Part shown: piece by piece, positions 57,001 to 64,000 of the stretch | How the letters are laid out: every line of letters begins with the position of its first letter | Position numbering within the stretch: the first letter of the stretch is position 1 | The notes under the pieces: generated by a model | Told to the model about the DNA's origin: nothing | Seen by the model: only the letters and a program-made list of their open reading frames with translations | The model's database searches: none | Assembly (NCBI RefSeq): GCF_030161555.1 | Contig: NZ_BSUK01000001.1 | Span: forward strand, 744,001 to 808,000 | Direction: 5' to 3' | DNA length: 64,000 nt | Source: Luteimicrobium album | GTDB lineage: Bacteria > Actinomycetota > Actinomycetes > Actinomycetales > Cellulomonadaceae | Made by a program: the position numbers and the translations under genes

Positions 57001-57591
57001 GATGGCCGCACGGTCGTCGGCACGGTGCCGGGGGTCAGGGCCGGCGAGGGCGGCGGCACGGTCGTGCGCGCGCTGTACTCGCGCCTCGCCGCCAAGCACC
57101 GGCTGCGTGCCTGGGTCCAGCTCCTCGCCCTGGTGGCGAGCGGTGCGCCCGTGACCTCCGCGGTCACGATCGGCCGTGGTCAGGGTCGTCGGCCGTCGGC
57201 GGTCGCGCGACGGCTGGTCGCCCCGAGCCGCGACGAGGCTCGCGAGCTGCTCGCACGCCTCGTCGCCGTGCGCGACCTCGCGCTCCGCGAGCCCTTGCCG
57301 CTGCCCGTCGACCAGGCGGAGCGGTACGCGAGCCGCCGCGCCGACGGCGAGGAACCGGGCGTGCTCCTGCGCGACCTCGACGACCGGATGGTCGGCGACC
57401 GCCGGTTCCGGGAACCCGACGCGTACGAGGTGCTCGCCTGGGGGGACGGCTGGCGGCTGACTACGGTCGCGGGGCTCTCGTCCGGCGCCGAGAGCGGACT
57501 CGTCCGTGGCGAGCCGACCCGGTTCGGGACGCTCGCGCGCGCCGTGTGGGACCCGCTGCTGGCGCACGAGCGGGCGGAGGGGTCGGCATGA
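54079..57591 (+). CDS. recC: Exonuclease V (RecBCD) gamma subunit
   Basis: 1170 residues, normal for RecC. Subunit that splits the duplex and scans for Chi. LLVHTSERADVLVGELAAVL, VAVPTRGVERWVAQRLSHRL and WDRERLAWHVLRVVD form the defunct helicase N-terminus. LWLPHPSPALW, VQVHACHGRSRQVEVLREAV and FRTGALTVCSLEPMRAVPHR with CLLGLDDTAFPR are strongly conserved RecC blocks. The C-terminal nuclease-like domain lacks the catalytic acids. It overlaps recB (ATGA). Confidence 0.94.
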   Translation: MTTTAQPPPLLEVPRAGRLLVHTSERADVLVGELAAVLAADPPADPFAAEVVAVPTRGVERWVAQRLSHRLGALGSEAGVCANVVFDSPSRVLHRVVATASGIDPDADPWDRERLAWHVLRVVDAAVASGEAWAAPLARFLTDPPGQSASDGVREARRMRLAQRVAALFAAYGSQRPSLVASWADRLDDDGAGGPLPPDLAWQPPLWRAVREATGVPSPAERLASATAVLRDDPGVVDLPARLSVFGPTRLPEAELDVLDALAAHREVHLWLPHPSPALWRRATADLGHDAPDGSHPAPRRADVTVSASHPLLGSLGRDATELSLRLAARGVEATHHPAPVPPATVLGALQGALRADERPAPGSRSLAAADDRTVQVHACHGRSRQVEVLREAVVGLMADDPTLQPRDVVVLCPDVEAFAPLVTATFGAAATDDADPHPGRTLRVRIADRSPARTNPLLRVVSDLLTLAGSRVTASAVVDLAGLDAVRRRFGFDDDALERLRAWTLESGVRWGEDAGRRSRFGVRVGQGTWAAAMDRLLLGVAMSDDDYRHLDATLPLDDVGSTEVDLAGRFAELVDRLTGLLAELEGPRPAAAWFDALDRALVLLTDTVPADQWQRVEARSVLADARAAAGTVSTGAASSDGGALLRLPDVVALLERRLAGRPTRAGFRTGALTVCSLEPMRAVPHRVVCLLGLDDTAFPRVGAVSGDDALARDPLVGERDRRSEDRQLFLDAVLAATDHLVVVHSGADERTGRPLPPAVPVGELLDAVDECVVFPAGPGGATRDARAALVVHHPLQTVDERNFVPGALGRRGPFSFDDLERRAALVGRRERTGRRPLLESPLPPVLDDDATVGLEGTTGLVPTLEHPVRAFVRGRLGVSLPRDEDDLEDRLPLELDGLDGWVAGDRILAAVLDGADLAVAASAERLRGRMPPGRLGSAALQGIADNVAAVAAEATPFVRATAATLDVTASLPDGRTVVGTVPGVRAGEGGGTVVRALYSRLAAKHRLRAWVQLLALVASGAPVTSAVTIGRGQGRRPSAVARRLVAPSRDEARELLARLVAVRDLALREPLPLPVDQAERYASRRADGEEPGVLLRDLDDRMVGDRRFREPDAYEVLAWGDGWRLTTVAGLSSGAESGLVRGEPTRFGTLARAVWDPLLAHERAEGSA

Positions 57592-60500
57592 GCGACCCGA
57601 CCACCGGGCTCGGCTCCGTGGGCCTCCCGGACGTCTTCGACGTGTGCGGGCCGCTGCCCCGCGGCACGACTGTCCTGGAGGCGAGCGCGGGCACCGGCAA
57701 GACCTTCACCATCGCGGCCCTGGTCACCCGGTACGTCGCGGAGGGGCTCGCGGAGCTCCCCCAGCTCCTCGTGGTGACGTTCGGGCGGATGGCGACGAGC
57801 GAGCTGCGGGACCGGGTGCGCGAGCGCCTCGTCGCCACCGAGCGCGCCCTGCGAGACCCGAGGGCGCGGACGAGCGAGGACCCGGTCGTGCGGCTGCTCG
57901 CCGACGTCGACGACGACGAGCTGGCCCGGCGCCAGGCAAGGCTCGCGCTCACGCTCACTCAGGTCGACGCGGCCACCATCACGACGACGCACGGGTTCTG
58001 CCAACAGATGCTCGCCGCCCTGGGGACGTCGACGTCCGGAGGCGTCGTCGAGCCCGGGACGCCGCTCCTGCCGGACGTCGCGGACCTCGAGGCCGAGGTC
58101 GTCGACGACCTGTACCTGCGCAAGTACGCGGGCACGGACCAGGCCGCGCTCACCGTCAAGGACGCGCGCGCCGTCGTGCGGAACGCGATCTCGGACCATG
58201 CGGCCGTCCTCGCGCCCGACGACGCCCCGCCGGGCAGCGCGGCTGCCGACCGGTTCGGCATCGCCGGGGCCGCGCGCAGGGAGCTGGACCGACGCAAGCG
58301 GGTCGCCCATCTCCTCGACTACGACGACCTGCTCGTGCTTCTGCGAGACGCGCTCACCGACCCCGTCTCGGGCGCGGCCGCCGTGGAACGGGTGCGCGAC
58401 CGGTACCGGATCGTGCTCGTCGACGAGTTCCAGGACACGGACCCGGTGCAGTGGGAGATCCTGCGCGCCGCGTTCCACGAGCGCCCCGAGACGGCGAGCG
58501 CCCTCGTCCTCGTCGGCGACCCCAAGCAGGCGATCTACGCGTTCCGCGGCGCCGACGTCCACACGTACCTGGCGGCACGCGCCGACGCGACCACGTCGAC
58601 GCTCGGGCGGAACTGGCGCACCGACGCGCCGGTGCTCGAGGGACTGTCGCACCTGTTCGGGGGCGCCGCGCTCGGCGACCCGCGCATCGTCGTGCACCCG
58701 GTCGATGCTGCACGTCAGGGCCGTCGGCTCGACGGCGGCCCGCCGGTCCTGGTGCGGCGCGTAGCCCGGACGGCGGTCGGTGCGAGCCCGAGCGGGAAGG
58801 CGCCGCGCGTCGACCCTCTGCGCGAGCTCGTCGTCGCCGACGTGGCGGCGCAGGTCGTGCGGACGCTCGAGAGGGCGCACCTCCGGGACGCCGGGACGAC
58901 CGGCCCGGCGGACGGGAGCGGCCCGACCGGAACGGGCTGGCGGCCGACCGTCCCCGGGGACGTGGCCGTGCTGGTCCGCACCAACGGCCAGGCGCTGGCC
59001 GTGCGCGAGGCGCTGACGGGCGCCGGGGTGCCCGCGGTGATCTCCGGCCTGTCGAGCGTCTTCGGGGCGCCGGCGGCACGGGACTGGCTCGTCCTGCTCA
59101 GCGCGCTCGCAAGCACGGGCGACGCCGCGAAGGTCGCGGCCGTGGCCCTCACGCCGTTCGTCGGGTGGGACGCGGACCGGCTGGCCTCGGCCGACGACGC
59201 GGCCCGCGAGGACCTCGCCGACCTCCTGCGGGCGTGGTCGCACGTGCTCGACGAGCAGGGCGTCGCAGCGCTCGTCGAGGCGACGACGGCGCACGGGCTC
59301 CACGAGCGGCTCCTGCGCCGGGTCGACGGCGAGCGCACGCTCACCGACGTGCGGCACGTCGCGGAGGTCCTGCACGCCGCGGCCCGCGACGCAGGGCTCG
59401 GCGCGGCGGCGCTCGTCGAGTGGCTGCGCGGCCGCATCGACGACGCGTCGTCGGACTACGCGGAGGAGCGCAGCCGCCGCCTCGAGACGGACGCGGCCGC
59501 CGTCCAGGTCGTGACCGTGCACGCCGCGAAGGGCCTCGAGTACCCGGTCGTGCTCGTGCCGTTCGGGTGGGACAGGTTCGTCAAGCGAGACCCCGACGTC
59601 CTGCACTTTCACGACGCCGAAGGAACGCGGCGCCTGCACGTGGGAGGGAGCGGGAGCTCCGGCTATGACGACGCTCTGGGCCTGCACCGCACCGAGGAGG
59701 CCGGCGAGGACCTGCGCCTCGCGTACGTCGCGCTGACCCGCGCGTCGAGCCAGGTGGTGGTGTGGTGGGCGCCGAGCACGGTCTCGGGGGCCGGTGCCGT
59801 CGGGCGCCTGGTGCTCGCCGAACGGGACCTCGACGGGACCCCCGCAGCCACCGCGCCGGTGCCCTCCGACGCGGACGCGGGGCGGGCGTTCGACGCCCTC
59901 GCCGCGGCGAGCGGCGGCACCGTCCGGCACGAGACCGTGGACGCCCGCCCTCCGGCGCCGCACTGGGCGCCGCCGGCGAGCGACCGTCCCGATCTCGCGG
60001 TGGGCCGCCTGGGGCGTGCCGTCGACACGGCGTGGCGGCGGACCTCGTACTCGGGGCTCACCGCCGCCGCGCACGACGCCGGTCCCGCGGGAGCAGGCAC
60101 ACCGGCGCGGGCCGGGGTCGCGGACGAGCCCGAGAACCCCGGCATCACCGACGAGCCGGACGAGCCGACCGAGGCCGTCGAGGCGCTGGTCCCTGGGCTG
60201 CCGGAGGCCCGCGACGAGGCCGAGGGGGCCCTGCGCTCCGTGCCCTCGCCGCTCACGGACCTCCCCGGCGGCACGGCGTTCGGGACGCTCGTCCACGCCG
60301 TCCTCGAGCACACCGACACGACCGCCGCCGACCTGCTCGCCGAGGTCCGCGCGCGCTGCGAGGAGACCGGCCTCGCGCCGGGCATCGGCGTCCAGCCGAC
60401 GCGGCTCGCCGAGGCGCTGCTGCCCGTCCTGCACACGCCGTGCGGTCCGCTGCTGGGCGGGCGGTCGCTCGCGGACCTCGCGCCGTCCGACCGGCTCGCC

Positions 60501-61150
60501 GAGCTCGACTTCGAGCTGCCGCTCGCGGGCGGCGACCTGGGCGGTCGAGGGGACGCCGCGAGTCCCCGGGGTGCCGGGGGCCAGCGCGCCCCGCGGCTGC
60601 GCGACGTCGCCGACCTGCTGCGCACCCACCTCGACCCGGACGACGTCTTCGCGCCCTACGCCGAGCGGCTCGACGAGCTCGGCACCGAGGAGGTCCGCGG
60701 CTACCTCACCGGAAGCATCGACGCGGTCCTGCGTGTCGCCGCCGAGCCACCGGCCACCGGCGCCCCCACCGGACCCCGCCCGGGGCGACGCACCCCGCGG
60801 ACTGCCGCTACGTCGTCGTCGACTACAAGACGAACCGGCTCGCGCCGCCCGACGAACCGGTCACGGCGTGGCACTACCGGCCGGGTGCGCTGGTGGCGGG
60901 GATGATCGACTCCCACTACCCGCTGCAGCTCCTCCTCTACACGGTCGCGCTGCACCGGTACCTGCGCTGGCGGCTGCCCGGCTACGACCCCGACCGGAAC
61001 CTCGGAGGGGGCGTCTACCTGTACGTGCGCGGCATGTGCGGGCCGGACACGCCCGTGGTGGACGGCTGGCCGTGCGGGGTGCTGTCGTGGCGACCGCCGA
61101 CCTCGCTCGTCGTCGCGCTGTCGGCGCTGCTGGACGGAGGACGGTCATGA
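57588..61150 (+). CDS. recB: Exonuclease V (RecBCD) beta subunit, helicase-nuclease
   Basis: 1187 residues with one base restored in the CCCGGGG at 60779-60785; otherwise the frame ends at 60905, before the nuclease site. UvrD-type helicase: Walker A ASAGTGKT (32-39), motif II VLVDEFQDTD, GDPKQAIYAFRGAD, and VVTVHAAKGLEYPVVLVP and YVALTRASSQ (V-VI). The nuclease domain has GTLVHAVLEH and VVDYKTNRL (Asp about 1079, Lys). It degrades double-strand ends and loads RecA for recombination. It overlaps recC and recD by ATGA. Confidence 0.93.
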
Positions 61151-63078
61151 GCGTGGTCACGGCCGAGGTCGACGGCGACCCCCGCGTCCCGTGGCGGGCG
61201 GGTCCGCTGCTCGGGGAGTTCGCTCGGGCGGGTGTGCTGACGTCCGCGGACGTCCGCACGGCCGAACGGCTCGGGCGGCTCACGGGCGAGGCCGACGAGG
61301 CCGTGCACCTGGCCGCTGCCCTCGCGGTCCGGGCGGTGCGGTCCGGGTCGGCGTGCGTGGACGTCCGCGACGTGCGGACGCTCGTCGCCGAGGACGTCAC
61401 CGACGACGCGGGCGAGAGCGGCGTCACGGGCTCCGGCGCCACCGCCGATGACGACGCGCCTGCCGTTGCAGACCTCCCCTGGCCCGACGACGCCACGTGG
61501 GAGACCGCCCTGCGGCGCAGCCCGATGGTCGCGGACGGCGTCGACGGCCCGTCGGACCGGCCGGTGCGCCTCGTGGACCACCGCCTCTACCTCGACCGGT
61601 ACTGGCGCGACGAGCAGGTCGTCCGCGCGGCGGTCGAGGAGCGGCTGGCGTCTCCGCTCCCCGTCGACGAGCCTGCGCTCCAGGCCGCGCTCACGCGGTA
61701 CTTCCCGGGCGAGGCCGACGACCGGCAGCGGCTCGCCGCCGCCACGGCCGCCCGGTCCCGGCTCACCGTCCTGACGGGTGGTCCCGGCACGGGCAAGACC
61801 ACGACGGTCGCGCGCCTGGTCGCGACGCTCCGGGACGTGCTCGACGAGCCGGCCGCGCGCGGCGGCGACGCCCCCGCCCCGCTGCGGGTGGCGTTCTGCG
61901 CGCCCACCGGCAAGGCGGCCGCGCGGCTCCAGGAGGCGGTCGACACCGAGCTCGCCCGGCTGGGCGCCGGGTCGGTGCATGCGACCACGATCCACCGGCT
62001 GCTCGGGTCACGGCCCGGCTTCCGGACCCGGTTCCGGCACGACCGGACGAACCGCCTCCCGCACGACGTCGTCGTCATGGACGAGGCGTCGATGGTGTCG
62101 TTGCCGCTGCTCGCGCGCGTCCTCGAGGCGCTGCGGCCCGACGCGCGGCTCGTCCTCGTCGGCGACCGTCATCAGCTCGCGTCGGTCGAGGTCGGCGCCG
62201 TCCTGGGTGACCTCGTGGACCGGCTCGCGTCGCCCGTCGACACGGCCCACGTGCCCGGCACGCTGACCGACCTCGACCTCGAGCCGGGCACCCCGGCAGC
62301 TGGCGCGCATCCGGGGGCGGTCGTCGAGCTGGTGGTGCGGCACCGGTTCGGCGAGGAGCTCGGGGCGCTCGCCGACGCGATCAACGCGGGCCGCGCCGAC
62401 GACGCGCTCGCACTGCTGCGTGCCGGCGGCACACACGTGGAGCTCGTCGAGGTGGTGGAGGACGTGGTCCGCGAGACGGACATGCCGCAGGTGCGGGACG
62501 ACGTCGCCGCCGCCGGGTCCGCGCTGACCTCGGCCGCCCAGGCGGGCGACGCCGCCGCGGCGCTCACCGCGCTGGGTACGCACCGGCTGCTCGTCGCGCA
62601 CCGGCGCGGCCCGGCGGGCGTCGTCCGGTGGGCGGCGCTCGCGCAGGGCTGGGTCGCGGAGGCCACAGGGCTGCGCGAGACGGGTCCCTGGCCCGTCGGT
62701 CGCCCCGTGCTCGTGACGACGAACGACCGCACGACGGGTCTCTCCAACGGCGACACCGGGGTGGTCGTCGACGACGGCGAGGGCGGGGTCGTCGTCGCGT
62801 TCGGCGAGCCCGGGAACCCGCGCCTGGTCCGACCGCACCGGCTGCCCGCGGTCGAACCGGTGCACGCGATGACGGTGCACCGGGCGCAGGGCAGCCAGTT
62901 CACGCGCGTCACCGTGGTGCTGCCCGGCGCCGATTCGCCCCTGCTGACCCGCGAGCTCCTCTACACGGCGGTCACGCGTGCGCAGGAGCTGGTGCGGGTC
63001 GTCGGGACGGCCGACGCCGTGCGGGCGGCGGTGGCGCGGCCCGTCCGCCGGGCGAGCGGCCTGCGGTTCGCCCGCTGA
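61147..63078 (+). CDS. recD: Exonuclease V (RecBCD) alpha subunit, 5'-3' helicase
   Basis: 643 residues. Walker A GGPGTGKTTT is at 211-220, followed by APTGKAAARLQEAV (Ia), TTIHRLLGSRPG, VVVMDEASMVSLPLLARVL (II), VGDRHQLASVEVGAVLGDL (III), and AMTVHRAQGSQFTRVTVVLP and YTAVTRAQ (V-VI). The N-terminal region interacts with RecC. Together with the two genes upstream this is a full RecBCD, so the organism does not depend only on AdnAB-type end processing. Confidence 0.94.
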   Translation: MSVVTAEVDGDPRVPWRAGPLLGEFARAGVLTSADVRTAERLGRLTGEADEAVHLAAALAVRAVRSGSACVDVRDVRTLVAEDVTDDAGESGVTGSGATADDDAPAVADLPWPDDATWETALRRSPMVADGVDGPSDRPVRLVDHRLYLDRYWRDEQVVRAAVEERLASPLPVDEPALQAALTRYFPGEADDRQRLAAATAARSRLTVLTGGPGTGKTTTVARLVATLRDVLDEPAARGGDAPAPLRVAFCAPTGKAAARLQEAVDTELARLGAGSVHATTIHRLLGSRPGFRTRFRHDRTNRLPHDVVVMDEASMVSLPLLARVLEALRPDARLVLVGDRHQLASVEVGAVLGDLVDRLASPVDTAHVPGTLTDLDLEPGTPAAGAHPGAVVELVVRHRFGEELGALADAINAGRADDALALLRAGGTHVELVEVVEDVVRETDMPQVRDDVAAAGSALTSAAQAGDAAAALTALGTHRLLVAHRRGPAGVVRWAALAQGWVAEATGLRETGPWPVGRPVLVTTNDRTTGLSNGDTGVVVDDGEGGVVVAFGEPGNPRLVRPHRLPAVEPVHAMTVHRAQGSQFTRVTVVLPGADSPLLTRELLYTAVTRAQELVRVVGTADAVRAAVARPVRRASGLRFAR

Positions 63079-63096
63079 CGGAGCCGCGACGAGCGG

Positions 63097-63886
63097 TCAG
63101 CCGCAGAGCGCCGCCGCCAGCGCCGTGAGGCGAGCGTGCACCTCGGCCATCCCCGGGTTGGCGCGCCGCGGGTCCTCGGGGGCTCGTCCGGCGAGCAGCG
63201 CGTCGAGGTACCGGCGGTCGGCGTCAAGACGGGCCGCACCGTCCGACGTCGGGCGCCCGTGCCCCGGCACGACGACGCGCGCACGCGCCACGTACGGCGC
63301 GAGGCGGTCGAGCCCGGCGAGGTAGGCGGGCAGGTCGTCGGGGTCGAACGGGAGCGGCAGCTCGACGTCGCTCAGCATGTCGCCGGCGAGCAGCACCCGG
63401 GCGCCGCTGAGCCAGACGGCCGCGTGGCCGGGTGCGTGGGCGTCGTGCACGACGAGCTCCGGCTCCCCGGCAGCCCCGCTGTGGGCGAGGGCGCCGGGAT
63501 CACCTCCCCGCCGAGGGCCAGCAGCTCCGGCGTCCAGGGCTGGGAGCCGACGTCCTCGGAACCCTCGCCGTCGGCGACCGCGGCCCGAATCTCGGCACGG
63601 CCCGCTCGCGCCAGCTCGACCGTCCGGGCCGACGCCCATCTCGGGACGTCACCGAACCGCGGGTGCCAGAGCAGATGGTCGTGGTGGACGTGGGTCGCGA
63701 TCCCGGCGACGACGCGGAGTCCCCGCGCGTCGAGCGCGTCGGCGAGCCCCCGAGCTCGTCGGGGTGCCAGGCGGGGTCGACCAGGAGCGCGTCGTGACCA
63801 CGCGCGACGACGGTCGAGGTGGTCGTCATGGTCCGACTGGTCGCGACGAGCACCCCGGGCGCGACCTCGACGAGCTCCCGTGGCAC
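63097..63886 (-). CDS. MBL-fold metallo-hydrolase
   Basis: 263 residues with two bases restored (C run 63747-63751, and CCGGG 63494-63498). The metal motif THVHHDHLLWHP (HxHxDH) is followed by HDAHAPGHAAVWLSGARVLL (His), AGDMLSDVELPLPF (Asp) and VVVPGHGRPT (His), in family order. VVARGHDALLVDPAWHPDEL is the first sheet. It is a zinc hydrolase of unknown substrate, cytosolic. The start GTG 63886 is 6 nt after a TACGTT -10. It is convergent with recD, 18 bp apart. Confidence 0.85.
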
Positions 63887-63892
63887 GGCGCG

Positions 63893-63898
63893 AACGTA
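63893..63898 (-). promoter_or_regulatory. Leaderless promoter of the MBL-fold gene
   Basis: On the minus strand TACGTT ends 6 nt before GTG 63886. Confidence 0.4.
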
Positions 63899-64000
63899 GC
63901 GCGCACAACGTTCGGGCGCCACCCACCGACCCGCGCGCGGGGCGGCTCTGCACAACGCCCGTCCGGCCCGACGCACGCACCGCCGTGGCGCACCAGACTC

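Noticed and set aside
57180-60629. 1149-codon minus-strand frame opposite recB/recC
   Set aside because: Shadow frame of the two Rec genes; no motif and no ribosome site.
1-64000. tRNA, rRNA, insertion sequences, prophage or riboswitches
   Set aside because: I looked for cloverleaf arms with TTC-A-A loops, transposase motifs and conserved riboswitch cores in the gaps and saw none; a covariance-model scan was not possible here.

Overview
The window is 64 kb of very high-GC actinobacterial chromosome. GTG starts, ATGA/GTGA gene overlaps, a mycothiol synthase (mshD), the histidine-phosphatase/DUF3090/SCO1664 cluster, a small Tad-type pilus locus with a DUF4244 pilin, and many candidate leaderless promoters (TANNNT 6-7 nt before the start codon) all point to Actinomycetota. 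My inference is Micrococcales of the Cellulomonadaceae/Promicromonosporaceae type. I see no rRNA, tRNA, insertion sequence, prophage or CRISPR.

Layout: 0-4.5 kb (minus) holds an M20 peptidase N-terminus, an MFS exporter and a membrane pyrophosphatase, followed by a remnant of a quinone oxidoreductase gene. 5.0-12.9 kb (plus) holds the most unusual block: an ECF sigma factor with its membrane anti-sigma-like partner, plus three larger paralogues that look like a sigma region-2 domain joined directly to the transmembrane and exported part of that partner. 12.9-19.1 kb has two peptidases, a VOC protein and a YprA/MrfA-like helicase. 19.2-25.1 kb (minus) is the Tad pilus locus with an MFS gene in its middle. 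25.2-29.1 kb has a HAD phosphatase, a methyltransferase and acs; with the helicase and pilus genes this resembles the order remembered from Mycobacterium tuberculosis Rv3649-Rv3667. 29.2-36.1 kb carries two histidine kinase/response regulator pairs around an ABC exporter, and a membrane protein. 36.1-44 kb has a GNAT, mshD, a GyrI-like protein, a MoxR/VWA pair and the DUF3090 cluster. 44.1-49.8 kb is a mixed accessory stretch: zinc-ribbon protein, DUF4143 ATPase with an array of four 23-bp repeats in its upstream region, a secreted beta-propeller, and a decayed plus an intact toxin-antitoxin pair. 49.8-53.9 kb (minus) holds a uracil-DNA glycosylase-like protein, an S41 peptidase with a palindromic element in its reading frame, and an amidohydrolase. 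54-63 kb is a complete recC-recB-recD operon, then an MBL-fold hydrolase.

Annotation caution: 22 positions need one extra base to keep an otherwise normal protein in frame. Nearly all lie in or beside runs of three or more G or C, and every full-length gene corrected this way gives a whole number of codons. I read them as homopolymer undercalls, not biological frameshifts, and give such genes as single CDSs spanning the break.
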